From: Aquipseudomonas alcaligenes NBRC 14159
GTDB lineage: Bacteria; Pseudomonadota; Gammaproteobacteria; Pseudomonadales; Pseudomonadaceae
Reading direction: 5' to 3'
DNA: 64,000 nt
Assembly: GCF_000467105.1 (NCBI RefSeq)
Contig: NZ_BATI01000012.1
Location: 62,001 to 126,000 of the forward strand
The notes under the pieces are model-generated. The model did not search any database and was not told the origin of the DNA. It saw only the letters and a list, made by a program, of their open reading frames with translations. A program made the position numbers and the translations under genes. This document shows positions 33,165-42,346 of this stretch, piece after piece. Each line of letters begins with the position of its first letter. Position 1 is the first letter of the stretch.

Positions 33165-36100
33165 CTAGGCAGCCGGCTCGAACAGCTGCACCGCGGCGAT
33201 CTCGCTGACCAGCAACCGCGCCTTGAGCTGCTCGGCCTGCTCGCGGGCCTTGGCCAGGGCCTGTTCCTTGACGTGGCCATAGCCGCGGATCTGCTCCGGC
33301 AGCTCGGCCAGGGCCACGGCGGTGCGGTAGTTGTCCGGGCGCTGCTCCCTGAGCAGCAGCTCGACCAGCTCCTCATACTCGCCGATCAGCTCGCGTTCGA
33401 CCTTGCGTTCGGCGCTGTGGCCGAAGGGGTCGAACACACTGCCGCGGAGAAACTTGAAGCGCGCCAGCACGCCGAACACCTTGAGCATCCACGGGCCGAA
33501 CTCGCGCTTGACCGGCGCGCCGGTGCGCGGGTCGGGCTTGGCCAGCCAGCTCGGCGCCAGGTGGAAGTGCAGGCGATAGTCGCCCGCGAACTGCGCCTCC
33601 AGCGCCTGGCGGAAGGCCGGTTCGCTGTACAGCCGCGCCACTTCGTACTCGTCCTTGTAGGCCAGCAGCTTGAAGTAGTAGCGCGCCACCGCACGGCTCA
33701 AGGCCTGGTCGGCGCCGCTGTCGGCCTGGCGCACGCGGGTCACCAGTTCCAGGTAGCGCTGCGCGTAGGCGGCGTCCTGGTAGGCAGTGAGGCGCGCCAT
33801 GCGGTCGGCGACTATCTCGTCGAAGGTTTCGCAACGCGGCGCATCGGGCGTCTTCGGCTTGGCCAGCTGCTCCACCGCGGCCAGGTCATGGGCGGCACGA
33901 CGGCCCCAGAGGAAGGCCTGCTGGTTGAGCGGGATGGACACGCCGTTGAGCTCGATGGCCTTGTTGATGGCCTCGGCCGACACCGGCACCAGGCCCTTCT
34001 GATACGCATAGCCGAGCATGAACAGGTTGCTGGCGATGGTGTCGCCGAGCAGCGCGGTGGCCAGGCGGGTGGCGTCGACGAAGTGGGTCTTGCCCTCGCC
34101 CACCGCCTCCAGCAGCGCCTCGCGCATGGCCGCGCCGGGCACCTGGGCGTCCGGGTTGCGGGTGAACTCGGCGGTGGCCGCCTCGTGGCTGTTGACCACG
34201 GCGTGGGCGATCTTGTCGTTGAGCTTGGCCAGCGATTCCTCGCCGGCTGCCACCACCAGGTCGCAGGCCAGCAGCAGGTCGGTCTCGCCGGCGGCGATGC
34301 GCACGGCGTAGATATCGTCCTGCTTGGCGGCGATGCGGATGTGGCTGATCACCGGGCCGAACTTCTGCGCCAGGCCAGCCTGGTCGAGCACGGTGCAGCC
34401 CTTGCCTTCCAGGTGCGCGGCCATGCCCAGCAGCGCGCCGACGGTGGTCACGCCGCTGCCGCCAACACCCGGCAGGAGGATGTTCCAGGGCCGGTCGAGC
34501 TGCGGCTGGCGCGGCTCCGGCAGGGCCACGAACAGCGCCTTGGCGCCCAGCGCCTCGGGCTTGCGCAGGCCGCCGCCGTGCACGGTGACGAAGCTCGGGC
34601 AGAAGCCCTCGACGCAGGAGAAGTCCTTGTTGCAGGCGTTCTGGTCGATCTCGCGCTTGCGCCCCAGCTCGGTCTCCAGCGGCAGCACGGAGAGGCAGTT
34701 GGACTTCACGCTGCAGTCGCCGCAACCCTCGCACACCGCCGGGTTGATAAAGGCGCGTTTCTGCGGATCAGCCAGCTTGCCGCGCTTGCGGCGGCGGCGC
34801 TTCTCGGTGGCGCAGGTCTGGTCGTACAGGATCACCGTGGTGCCCTTGATCTCGCGCAGCTCGCGCTGCACGGCGTCCAGCTCGCGGCGATGGTGGAAGG
34901 TGACGATGGGCGCGAAGGTGGCGCGGGTCGGGTACTTGTCCGGCTCGTCGCTGACCAGGGCGATGCGCTTCACGCCCTCGGCGTGGACCTGCTGGCTGAG
35001 CTGGTCGATGCGCAGTTCACCGTCGATCGGCTGGCCGCCGGTCATGGCCACCGCGTCGTTGTAGAGGATCTTGTAGGTGATGTTCACCCCGGAGGCCACG
35101 GCCGCGCGCAGGGCCAACTGGCCGGAGTGGAAGTAGGTGCCATCGCCGAGGTTCTGGAACACGTGCTTGGTCTCGGTGAACGGCGCCTGGCCGATCCAGG
35201 TGGCGCCCTCGCCGCCCATCTGGGTGAAGGTGTCGGTACGGCGGTCCATCCACTGGGTCATGTAGTGGCAGCCGATGCCACCGAGAGCACGGCTGCCTTC
35301 CGGCAGCTGGGTGGAACTGTTGTGCGGGCAGCCGGAGCAGAAGTGCGGGGTACGCTTGGTGTCGTGCTTGGGCGCGGCCAGCGCGGCTTCCTTGGCGGCG
35401 AGGAAGGCCAGGCGCTCCTCGATCTGCGGGCTGGTGTAGATCGGCGCCAGGCGCTTGGCGATCACCCGGGCGATCATCGCCGGGGTCAGCTCGGCCAGGT
35501 TGGGCAGCAGCGAGTTGCCCTCCTCGTCGAACTCGCCGACCACCCGCGGGCGCTTGCCGACCGGCCAGTTGTACAGCTGGCCGGTGAGCTGGTCCTCGAT
35601 GATGCTGCGCTTCTCCTCGACCACCAGGATTTCGTCCAGGCCTTCGGCGAACTGGTGCACCGATACCGGCTCCAGCGGCCAGCTCATGCCGATCTTCAGC
35701 ACACGCAGACCGACCTTGGCGCACAGTTCCTCGTCCAGTCCCAGGTCATCGAGGGCCTGGCGCACGTCCAGGTAGGACTTGCCGGTGGTGATGATGCCGA
35801 GGCGCGGGTTGGGCGAGTCGAGCTTGATCTGGTCCAGGTTGTTGGCCAGGGCGAAGGCCCGCGCGGCGTAGATCTTGTACATGTTCAGGCGCTTTTCCTG
35901 CGCCAGGGGCGGGTCCGGCCAGCGGATGTGCACGCCGTCTTCCGGCAGCTGGAAGTCGGTCGGCAGGCTGATCTTTACGCGCAGCGGGTCAACGTCCACC
36001 ACGGCCGAGGAATCGACGTTCTCGGCGATGGTCTTCAGCGCCACCCAGCAGCCGCTGTAGCGCGACAGCTCCCAGCCGATGATGCCGTAGTCGAGCATCT

Positions 36101-36632
36101 CCTGGACGTTGGCCGGGTTCAGCACCGGAATCGACGCGGCGATAAAGGCATGCTCGCTCTGGTGGGCGATGGTCGAGGACTTGCAGCCGTGGTCATCGCC
36201 GGCCAGCAGCAGCACACCGCCATACGGGGACACGCCAGCCGAGTTGCCGTGCTTGAACACATCGCCACAGCGGTCCACACCCGGGCCCTTGCCGTACCAC
36301 ATGGCGAACACGCCGTCGTAGCGCGCGCCAGGGAACAGGTTGGCCTGCTGGCTGCCCCATACGGCGGTGGCGCCCAGCTCCTCGTTGACGCCGGGCTGGA
36401 AGTGGATGTGGTTTTCCTGGAGGAACTGCTTGGCGTCCCACAGGCTCTTGTCCAGGTTGCCCAGGGGCGAGCCCCGGTAGCCGGAGATAAAGCAGGCGGT
36501 ATTCAGGCCAAAGGCGGCATCACGCTGTTTCTGCAGCATGGGCAGGCGGGTCAGGGCCTGGGTACCGGTGAGGTACAGCTGGCCCGTGGCTACACGGTAC
36601 TTGTCGTCCAGGCGGATTTCGGCCAGAGACAT
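33165..36632 (-). CDS. Fused indolepyruvate ferredoxin oxidoreductase-family protein
   Basis: 1155 residues: fused alpha-type ThDP part and gamma-type part. N-terminal pyruvate-ferredoxin-type domain (SGYRGSPLGNLD); ThDP-binding region GDGTYFHSG with YNDAVAMTGGQ in the middle; cysteine cluster CEGCGDC around residue 632; gamma-type domain GVGGSGVTTVG with a C-terminal extension. It should convert aryl- or branched 2-oxo acids to acyl-CoA. Divergent from an Lrp-family regulator gene (about 200 bp gap) and upstream of ldh. The physiological 2-oxo acid is not determinable here. Confidence 0.9.
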   Translation of the reverse strand: MSLAEIRLDDKYRVATGQLYLTGTQALTRLPMLQKQRDAAFGLNTACFISGYRGSPLGNLDKSLWDAKQFLQENHIHFQPGVNEELGATAVWGSQQANLFPGARYDGVFAMWYGKGPGVDRCGDVFKHGNSAGVSPYGGVLLLAGDDHGCKSSTIAHQSEHAFIAASIPVLNPANVQEMLDYGIIGWELSRYSGCWVALKTIAENVDSSAVVDVDPLRVKISLPTDFQLPEDGVHIRWPDPPLAQEKRLNMYKIYAARAFALANNLDQIKLDSPNPRLGIITTGKSYLDVRQALDDLGLDEELCAKVGLRVLKIGMSWPLEPVSVHQFAEGLDEILVVEEKRSIIEDQLTGQLYNWPVGKRPRVVGEFDEEGNSLLPNLAELTPAMIARVIAKRLAPIYTSPQIEERLAFLAAKEAALAAPKHDTKRTPHFCSGCPHNSSTQLPEGSRALGGIGCHYMTQWMDRRTDTFTQMGGEGATWIGQAPFTETKHVFQNLGDGTYFHSGQLALRAAVASGVNITYKILYNDAVAMTGGQPIDGELRIDQLSQQVHAEGVKRIALVSDEPDKYPTRATFAPIVTFHHRRELDAVQRELREIKGTTVILYDQTCATEKRRRRKRGKLADPQKRAFINPAVCEGCGDCSVKSNCLSVLPLETELGRKREIDQNACNKDFSCVEGFCPSFVTVHGGGLRKPEALGAKALFVALPEPRQPQLDRPWNILLPGVGGSGVTTVGALLGMAAHLEGKGCTVLDQAGLAQKFGPVISHIRIAAKQDDIYAVRIAAGETDLLLACDLVVAAGEESLAKLNDKIAHAVVNSHEAATAEFTRNPDAQVPGAAMREALLEAVGEGKTHFVDATRLATALLGDTIASNLFMLGYAYQKGLVPVSAEAINKAIELNGVSIPLNQQAFLWGRRAAHDLAAVEQLAKPKTPDAPRCETFDEIVADRMARLTAYQDAAYAQRYLELVTRVRQADSGADQALSRAVARYYFKLLAYKDEYEVARLYSEPAFRQALEAQFAGDYRLHFHLAPSWLAKPDPRTGAPVKREFGPWMLKVFGVLARFKFLRGSVFDPFGHSAERKVERELIGEYEELVELLLREQRPDNYRTAVALAELPEQIRGYGHVKEQALAKAREQAEQLKARLLVSEIAAVQLFEPAA

Positions 36633-36830
36633 GGTGCGCTCCTTTTATTCTTGTGTGAGCGACGCGGCCCTTCTTGGAGGCCGCCGTTTGACCCAGGCGC
36701 GGGATCGCCGCGCCGAGTCGCATGGTCAAAACTATGACCGAGCAGTTCTGGATTTTTCTTTCTTTTTTCAGGCCTGCAGCGAGATACTGCGCATGACTTA
36801 TCCCTTCATGACCAATAAAGAGAACAATTC

Positions 36831-37298
36831 ATGCAGGAATCATTAAGCCCTATCGACCGCCGCATCCTCCGCCTGCTGCAGCACAATGCCGACCTCTCCG
36901 CCGCCGAGATCGCCGAGAAGGTGGAGCTGTCGCAATCACCCTGCTGGCGCCGCATCCACCGCATGCAGGAGGAAGGGCTGATCGAGCGCAAGGTCGCCCT
37001 GCTCAACCCGAAGAAGCTCGGCCTGGGCATCACGGTGTTCGTCGATATCAAGCTCTCGGCGCACGGGCGCAGCAACCTGGAGGAGTTCGAGCAGGCGGTG
37101 GTCGGCTACCCGCAGGTGCTGGAGTGCCACACCATGGCCGGTGGCTCGGATTACCTGCTCAAGGTGGTGGCCAAGGACATTGCCGACTACGAGCGTTTCC
37201 TGCGCGACCATCTGCTGCAGCGGCCGCATGTGCACGAGGCGCACTCGCATATTGCGATGAGTGAGGTGAAGAGGACTACGGAGTTGCCGTTGGATTGA
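36831..37298 (+). CDS. Lrp/AsnC-family regulator
   Basis: 155 residues. N-terminal winged HTH (DRRILRLLQHNADLSAAEIA, then SQSPCWRRI) and a C-terminal RAM/ACT ligand domain (VLECHTMAGGSDYLLKVVA). Divergent from the IOR-type gene, so it probably senses an amino acid and controls that gene and ldh, as BkdR does for branched-chain oxo-acid dehydrogenase. Preceded by AATAAAGAGAACAATTC with a weak ribosome site. Confidence 0.9.
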   Translation: MQESLSPIDRRILRLLQHNADLSAAEIAEKVELSQSPCWRRIHRMQEEGLIERKVALLNPKKLGLGITVFVDIKLSAHGRSNLEEFEQAVVGYPQVLECHTMAGGSDYLLKVVAKDIADYERFLRDHLLQRPHVHEAHSHIAMSEVKRTTELPLD

Positions 37299-37672
37299 GA
37301 TCGCCCGGCTGAGCTGGGAGCTTACAGCCCTCTGGTATCTGCAATCGGCCGATTCTGTTGAAAAACGCCCTTGGCGATTTTCTTCACCGAAAATGCATGG
37401 CTAACGTTGAAATCTGACTCGCGTCAGTGACCTGACTGCTCTGCATTTCACGTAGCAGCGCTTAATTTGGACTTTTTTCAGACTACGAACAAGCAGCTCT
37501 GCCGCACACCGAGTTTTTCAACAGAATTGGCCAACAACGGACTGATCAAACCTTGCTTGAGCCTACCTCCTTTTGACGATTCAAGATCTCTAGGACAGCC
37601 GCGGCGATTCAGTGACCGTCAGCTTGGGGTATAATGGAAATATCTCAACAAAAATTCAGATAAGTAGACGTT
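37299..37672. other. Lower-GC intergenic stretch around the MITE-like element
   Basis: About 370 bp without a gene between the Lrp regulator and the lipoprotein gene. Besides the element at 37347-37532 it contains TATAAT at 37630-37635, 38 bp before the lipoprotein ATG, as a candidate -10; only a weak -35 (TTCAGT, 37608-37613) is visible. Confidence 0.5.
37347..37532. mobile_element. MITE-like element or IS remnant, 186 bp with 20-bp terminal inverted repeats
   Basis: Left end (37347-37366) GGCCGATTCTGTTGAAAAAC and right end (37513-37532), its reverse complement with one mismatch. The TTTTTCAACAGAAT terminus is common in insertion sequences of pseudomonads. The 146-bp interior is lower in GC, has no coding capacity and shows no transposase remnant. 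No convincing target-site duplication was found. Confidence 0.65.
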
Positions 37673-38605
37673 ATGCACAACAAGATTGTAGCTGTGGCCT
37701 TCCTTCTTGCTTCTCTAATGGGCTGCGCATCACGAGGAAGTGTTCCTGCAAGCGACCCTCGTTACCCAAAAATGACAGAGTGTGGCGCTGACTTAGTGGT
37801 GTTTATTGCCTCTGACACCGTGCTGACACAGCGCGTAGAGCGTGACCTTCGCACTGGTCCGCTGCCGGCTCCGATGCAATTGGCCCTTGAAGACCGCATG
37901 AAAAGCCATCCCTCTGCAGGGTATGTAGAAGTGGTTTTCAGTGATGTGGGTTCGGCGGCCCTGAATAGAAATCTAAATAGCGTTGTTAAGCCGAAAGCGG
38001 CCGACATGATGGCAAATTCCGAACTTAAGTTCGCGAATGACAAGATTAAGGCTTTGCAGGAAATCGTTCCTCAACTTGCAGAATCCGCGCAGTCATCCTG
38101 CAAGCAAGCTGGCTATTCATTCACGGCCATCAAGCCGCTTTCAGTTATCCTGGTCACTGAGGAGCCAAAGGTGGCAAGTGCCACGCCAAGCACTCCCCAG
38201 CAGGTCTCGAAGCATCTAAGCGCTGAGCCTGAGCCCCACAAGTCCAGCCCTGCCATAAAACGAAGTGCTGAGTTGCCAGCAGCCAGCAAAGCAGAACCAA
38301 AGCCCGTAAAAGCTCAACCCTCTATTCGCGTGCGAAAAGCAAGTCAGAGCGAGCGGGTCCAGTTGGCAAAATCTGTCGGTAGCGCCCTTAAAGATGCGGA
38401 TTCTGCAAAGTACGCAGAGATGGATGTCATACCCAAGAAATTCGCATGCGTTAGCGTCAATGCTAAGAATTCATTTGGCGGATATACGGGCTTCAAATCT
38501 GTGCTGGTGGCCTACATAGATATAGATTGGTTTTATCTCCAGGAGGTTGGAAGTCACTCTCTTTGCCATACAGTCATGACCAAGATGGCGAGGAATAACT
38601 CGTAA
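37673..38605 (+). CDS. Putative lipoprotein of foreign composition, function unknown
   Basis: 310 residues with a lipoprotein signal peptide: hydrophobic stretch AVAFLLASL followed by lipobox LMGC (Cys18). There is a low-complexity Pro/Lys/Ser linker at about 165-220. The C-terminal domain (about 228-305) contains LKDADSAKY, an internal Cys and NAKNSFGGYTGF, a pattern I recognise from many uncharacterised secreted proteins of proteobacteria. Codon use is much richer in A/T than its neighbours, suggesting transfer. Membrane-anchored, probably periplasmic; no function can be assigned. Confidence 0.75.
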   Translation: MHNKIVAVAFLLASLMGCASRGSVPASDPRYPKMTECGADLVVFIASDTVLTQRVERDLRTGPLPAPMQLALEDRMKSHPSAGYVEVVFSDVGSAALNRNLNSVVKPKAADMMANSELKFANDKIKALQEIVPQLAESAQSSCKQAGYSFTAIKPLSVILVTEEPKVASATPSTPQQVSKHLSAEPEPHKSSPAIKRSAELPAASKAEPKPVKAQPSIRVRKASQSERVQLAKSVGSALKDADSAKYAEMDVIPKKFACVSVNAKNSFGGYTGFKSVLVAYIDIDWFYLQEVGSHSLCHTVMTKMARNNS

Positions 38606-39423
38606 CTACCGATTCGACTAAAGAGCAGGAAGCATGAGCACTTCAACCCAATCACTGATTGCGCTTACACATTCGGAAAAGGGGACAGATTTATTTTCCA
38701 AGCTCCTTCGCTGAGCGGAACCTCCCATTTCGCCCTTACGGCGAGTTATTTTCTCTTGCCTGGCCAAGAGAAAATAACCAAAGAGAAGGCCACCCCGACA
38801 TCCGGGTCTGGCCTGCGGCCAGACTTCCCTCCCTCCGGTGCCGCTCCGGGGGCCGGCTTACAAGGGCCATCCCTGGCCCTTTAAGCCTCTCGCCGCATCC
38901 ATGCGGCTCGTCCCCCTGCGCAACACCTCTACTCGGCCTCCTGACGGGGACTCGGGCTCCGAGGTGCCTGGTGGTTTTTCTTGGCGCTGCGCGCATTGAT
39001 CGCCGCCACTCTTCGCGTGCCAATTCGTCGAACTGTCAGGCAGCACCAAACGCCCCTTCAGGAGGGTGAGCGGAATCGTCGTGGAAGGGGTTGAGCGGCA
39101 TGGATGCCGCGAGAGACGCGATGGGCCAGGGATGGCCCTTCGCGGCGCGCCCCTGGAACGGCGATGGAGCGAACGAACCCGGAGCGAAGCGCAGGGCCGG
39201 ATGGCGGGGCAAGCGCTTTTGGTTACTTTTGTCGCGACTGACAAAAGTGACCCGCCCAGCAGGGCGGAACCACTGCCGAAACCAACCCGAAAACCAGCAG
39301 CGGCAAGAACCTCTAACGACACCAGCTGCAACGGGCAGACGCGGGAGCGTCAGGAGCGGCACGAAAGCGCGCAAGAGCAGAAGCGCCCTCTCCCTAACCC
39401 TCTCCCGTAAACGGGAGAGGAAA
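38606..39423. repeat. Gene-free 820 bp with two inverted copies of a roughly 210-230-bp repeat
   Basis: The left arm (about 38731-38960) and right arm (about 39060-39269) are diverged reverse complements of each other. Both contain a short AT-rich hairpin (TATTTTCTCTT..AAGAGAAAATA and GTTACTTTTGTC..GACAAAAGTGAC), then ACCAAA, then a block with CCATCCCTGGCCC and a GCGGCATCCATGCCGC-like element. Open frames here are by-products of this repeat. The stretch ends with a CCCTCTCCC-family unit (about 39399-39420) that abuts the maiA stop. Confidence 0.7.
38677..38698. other. AAAAGGGGACAGATTTATTTTC motif
   Basis: This short sequence resembles the GGGGACAGATTTATTTT stretches found at the ends of REP-associated or IS200-like transposon remnants. 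No transposase is present, so it is at most a scar. Confidence 0.35.
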
Positions 39424-40086
39424 CTAGAGCACCGCGTCGGGCTGCGCCTCGGGTGCAGCGGCCTTGAAGGCATCGAGGGCCAGGCATCTGCCCTCCATCT
39501 CCAACAGGCGCGGAAAAGCCTCCAGAGAACAGGAGAAGCGCCGTGCGTTGTACAGCTGCGGGATCACGCAGGCTTCCAGATAGCCCGGTCGGTTGCCCAG
39601 TGACAGGCCGTCGTCGAGCACCGCCAGCCCCTGCTCCACCGCCGCCAGCCCCTTTTCCACCCAGTGCCGGTACCAGGCGTTCTTCGCCTCGTCCGAGGCA
39701 CCCAGTTCGGCGCTGAGGTATTGCAGCACACGCAGGTTGTTCAACGGATGGATGTCGCAGGCGATATGCAGGGCCAGGGCGCGCACCTGGGCACGCTGCG
39801 CCGGGTCGGCCGGCAGCAGCGCCGGCACCGGGAAGACTTCGTCGAGGTATTCGAGGATGGCCAGCGACTGGGCAATGCGCACCCCGCCATTGCCCTCGTC
39901 CACCAGCAGCGGCACCAGGCCCTGCGGATTCAGCGCCTGGTACTCGGCCGCGTGCTGCTGGCCGCCGTCCCTGACCAGGTGCACCGGCACCTGGCGATAG
40001 GCCTGGCCCTTGAGATTGAGGGCGATGCGCACCCGGTAGGCGGCGCTGGAGCGCCAGTAGCCGTAGAGCGTCAGCTCAGTGCTCAT
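39424..40086 (-). CDS. maiA: Maleylacetoacetate isomerase
   Basis: 220 residues, zeta-class glutathione-S-transferase. The N-terminal active-site motif SSAAYRVRIALNLKG is at about 13-27, then NPQGLVPLL and QSLAILEYL. It isomerises maleylacetoacetate to fumarylacetoacetate with glutathione. Its ATG lies 11 bp inside the 3' end of the fumarylacetoacetase gene. Last gene of hpd-hmgA-fahA-maiA. Confidence 0.95.
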   Translation of the reverse strand: MSTELTLYGYWRSSAAYRVRIALNLKGQAYRQVPVHLVRDGGQQHAAEYQALNPQGLVPLLVDEGNGGVRIAQSLAILEYLDEVFPVPALLPADPAQRAQVRALALHIACDIHPLNNLRVLQYLSAELGASDEAKNAWYRHWVEKGLAAVEQGLAVLDDGLSLGNRPGYLEACVIPQLYNARRFSCSLEAFPRLLEMEGRCLALDAFKAAAPEAQPDAVL

Positions 40087-41059
40087 AACGCTCCACCGCC
40101 TGGTCGATGGCGCCGAAGATGCTCTGGCCGCTCGCGTCGAACATCTCGATGCGCACCCGGTCGCCGAACTTGAGGAACGGCGTCTTCGCTTCGCCTTGCT
40201 CGACGATTTCCAGCATGCGCTTCTCGGCCAGGCAGCTGGAGCCGGCGCTGCGGTCGTAGTTCGACACGGTCCCGGAGCCGATGATGGTACCGGCGCCCAG
40301 CGGGCGGGTCTTGGCGGCGTGGGCCACCAGGGTCGGGAAGTTGAAGGTCATGTCCACGCCGGCGTTGGGCTGGCCGAACAGGGCGCCGTTGATGTGCGAC
40401 ACCAGCGGGCGGTGCACCTTGCCGTCCTTCCAGGCCTCGCCCAGCTCGTCCGGGGTCACGGCCACCGGCGAGAAGCTGGATGAGGGCTTGCTCTGGTAGA
40501 AGCCGAAGCCCTTGGCCAGCTCGCCGGGAATCAGGTTGCGCAGCGACACGTCGTTGACCAGCAGCAGCAGGCGGATATGTTCGCCCGCCTCGGCCGCCGT
40601 GGCGCCCATCGGCACGTCGTCGGTGATCACCGCCAGCTCGGCTTCCAGGTCGATACCCCAGGCCTCGTCGGCCAGGCGGATCGGGCTGTGCGGCGGGATA
40701 AAGCTGTCCGCCCCTCCCTGGTACATCAGCGGGTCGTGCCAGAAGGATTCGGGCATCTCCGCGCCACGCGCCTTGCGCACCAGTTCGACATGGTTGACGT
40801 AGGCGCTGCCGTCGGCCCAGTGGAAGGCGCGCGGCAAGGGGCTGTGGCAGGCGGCCTGATCGAAGGCGAAGGCGCCCTGCTCTAGGCCGTCGTTGAGGCG
40901 CTGGTAGACCGCTTCCAGTTGCGGGCGCTTGGTCGCCCAGTCGTCCAGCGCGGTCTGCAGGGTGGCGGCGATCTGCGGCACCTTGACAGCGCGGGAGAGG
41001 TCGCGGGAGACGACGATCAGCACGCCGTCGCGGCCTTGGTTGAGTGATGCGAGTTTCAT
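40076..41059 (-). CDS. fahA: Fumarylacetoacetate hydrolase (short form)
   Basis: 327 residues, a FAH-fold hydrolase. Metal-binding acidic segment DLEAELAVITDDVP, then NDVSLRNLIPGELAKGFG and GSGTVSN. It is about 100 residues shorter than the roughly 430-residue FahA I associate with P. aeruginosa and P. putida, so it belongs to a different FAH subgroup, like that in Shewanella and Vibrio. It should cleave fumarylacetoacetate to fumarate and acetoacetate. Repeat hairpins (41100-41185) separate it from hmgA, though both are on one strand. Confidence 0.9.
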   Translation of the reverse strand: MKLASLNQGRDGVLIVVSRDLSRAVKVPQIAATLQTALDDWATKRPQLEAVYQRLNDGLEQGAFAFDQAACHSPLPRAFHWADGSAYVNHVELVRKARGAEMPESFWHDPLMYQGGADSFIPPHSPIRLADEAWGIDLEAELAVITDDVPMGATAAEAGEHIRLLLLVNDVSLRNLIPGELAKGFGFYQSKPSSSFSPVAVTPDELGEAWKDGKVHRPLVSHINGALFGQPNAGVDMTFNFPTLVAHAAKTRPLGAGTIIGSGTVSNYDRSAGSSCLAEKRMLEIVEQGEAKTPFLKFGDRVRIEMFDASGQSIFGAIDQAVERYEH

Positions 41060-41099
41060 GTTTCCTACCTATTCGTCTGTTCGCACGCGGGCCTTTACT

Positions 41100-41185
41100 C
41101 CCCTCTCCCATTCATGGGAGAGGGGACGGGGGAGAGGGTTAGCTGTCTGCCCCCTCTCCCTGGCCCTCTCCCCGAGGGGAGAGGG
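41100..41185. repeat. Two palindromic repeat units inside the homogentisate operon
   Basis: CCCCTCTCCCAT/ATGGGAGAGGGG (41100-41125), followed by a GGGGGAGAGGG tail, and CCCTCTCCCC/GGGGAGAGGG (41164-41185). Both lie between hmgA and fahA, so they would be transcribed as hairpins in an operon mRNA. Confidence 0.8.
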
Positions 41186-41202
41186 AATGGTCCGTGCAGT
41201 TC

Positions 41203-42342
41203 TCAGCCTGGCTTCCCCGGCGCACGCCAGGAGTTCACGTATTCCGGCACGTCCACCGCGGCGGCGGCCTCGGCCACTTCCAGCGCGCGGCGGGTGTCGA
41301 TCATCACCGCCACTTCCTCGGCGAAGGTGGCCGGGTCTTCCTGGGCCTTCTTCAGCGCCTTGGGATGCGGGCCGTGGGGGAAGCCGCAGGGGTGCAGCGT
41401 CACCATCCCAGCCTCGATGTTGTCGCGGCTGAAGAAGTTGCCACGGTGGTAGAACAGCACCTCGTCGTAGTCGTCGTTGTTGTGGAAGAACGGCACCTTG
41501 AGCGCGCCGGGGTCGCTCTCGACCGGGCGCGGGGTGAAGGTGCAGACCACGAAGCCGTTGGCGACGAAGGTGGTGTGCGCCGAAGGCGGCAGGTGGTAGC
41601 GGTGGCTCATCAGCGGGCGGATGTCGCGCCAGTTCAGGCGCACCACCGTGTTGTCGCCATGCCAGCCCACTGCATCCAGCGGGTTGAACGGATAGGTGAC
41701 GGTGCTGATCTGGTTGCGCCGCTTGATCCTGATCTGCCAGGTGCGCTCGTCCTGCTGGGCCTTGAAGGCGGCGTCGATGCGCGGGTGGTCGAGCACCGCC
41801 GGGTCGAAGATCGCCTGTGGGCCGAGCAGGCCCTTGTCCGGCAGCTGGTAGGCGCCGTCGGTGTTCTCGATCAGCAGGAAATGGCTGGGCGCCGTTGGCT
41901 CGATGCGCCAGGCGGTGCCGCGTGGGATCACCAGATAGTCGCCGTCGCGGTACTCCAGGTGGCCGAAATCGCAGTAGAAATGCCCAGCGCCGTCATGCAC
42001 GAACAGCAGCTCGTCGCCATCGGCGTTGCGCACCAGATGCTGCATGGCGCCAACGGTCTTCCACACGCGCAGCTTCACATCGGCGTTATGCAGGGTCAGC
42101 GGCGCCTGCAGCGGGCAGTCGCGCTCGCTGGCGATCCGGTTGAAGTTGAAGGCGTGCGGGCGCAGCGGCCCTTCCCAGTCGACCCAGCCGGTGGGCGGGT
42201 GCTTGTGGTGCAGCTGGGTCACAGGGCCGAAGAAGCCTTCGCGGCCCATCTCCCGCTCGTAGGTGCCCTCGGGGAAATCGCAGTGCGCCTGGCGCGAGTG
42301 CTCGCCCTCGCGCAGGGGGAAGCTGATCCATTGGCGGCTCAT
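41203..42342 (-). CDS. hmgA: Homogentisate 1,2-dioxygenase (short form)
   Basis: 379 residues. Cupin-type homogentisate dioxygenase: the C-terminal iron region contains VLFYHRGNFFSRDNIEAGMVTLHP and HGPHP, as in the family. It is shorter than the roughly 430-residue HmgA of P. aeruginosa and matches the Shewanella/Vibrio subgroup. It opens the ring of homogentisate to maleylacetoacetate. Starts four bases after the hpd stop, so it is co-translated with hpd. Confidence 0.92.
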   Translation of the reverse strand: MSRQWISFPLREGEHSRQAHCDFPEGTYEREMGREGFFGPVTQLHHKHPPTGWVDWEGPLRPHAFNFNRIASERDCPLQAPLTLHNADVKLRVWKTVGAMQHLVRNADGDELLFVHDGAGHFYCDFGHLEYRDGDYLVIPRGTAWRIEPTAPSHFLLIENTDGAYQLPDKGLLGPQAIFDPAVLDHPRIDAAFKAQQDERTWQIRIKRRNQISTVTYPFNPLDAVGWHGDNTVVRLNWRDIRPLMSHRYHLPPSAHTTFVANGFVVCTFTPRPVESDPGALKVPFFHNNDDYDEVLFYHRGNFFSRDNIEAGMVTLHPCGFPHGPHPKALKKAQEDPATFAEEVAVMIDTRRALEVAEAAAAVDVPEYVNSWRAPGKPG

Positions 42343-42346
42343 CGCA

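Noticed and set aside
33018-36737. A 1239-codon open frame antisense to the IOR-type gene
   Set aside because: It is a by-product of strong GC bias at third positions. Its translation is rich in Gly, Ala, Val, His and Gln with no recognisable domain, while the minus strand encodes a full conserved enzyme.
38858-39473. Overlapping 114-170-codon frames on both strands in the 38.6-39.4 kb region
   Set aside because: They arise from the inverted repeats; the same sequence is open in several frames, and none has a ribosome site or family similarity I can recognise.
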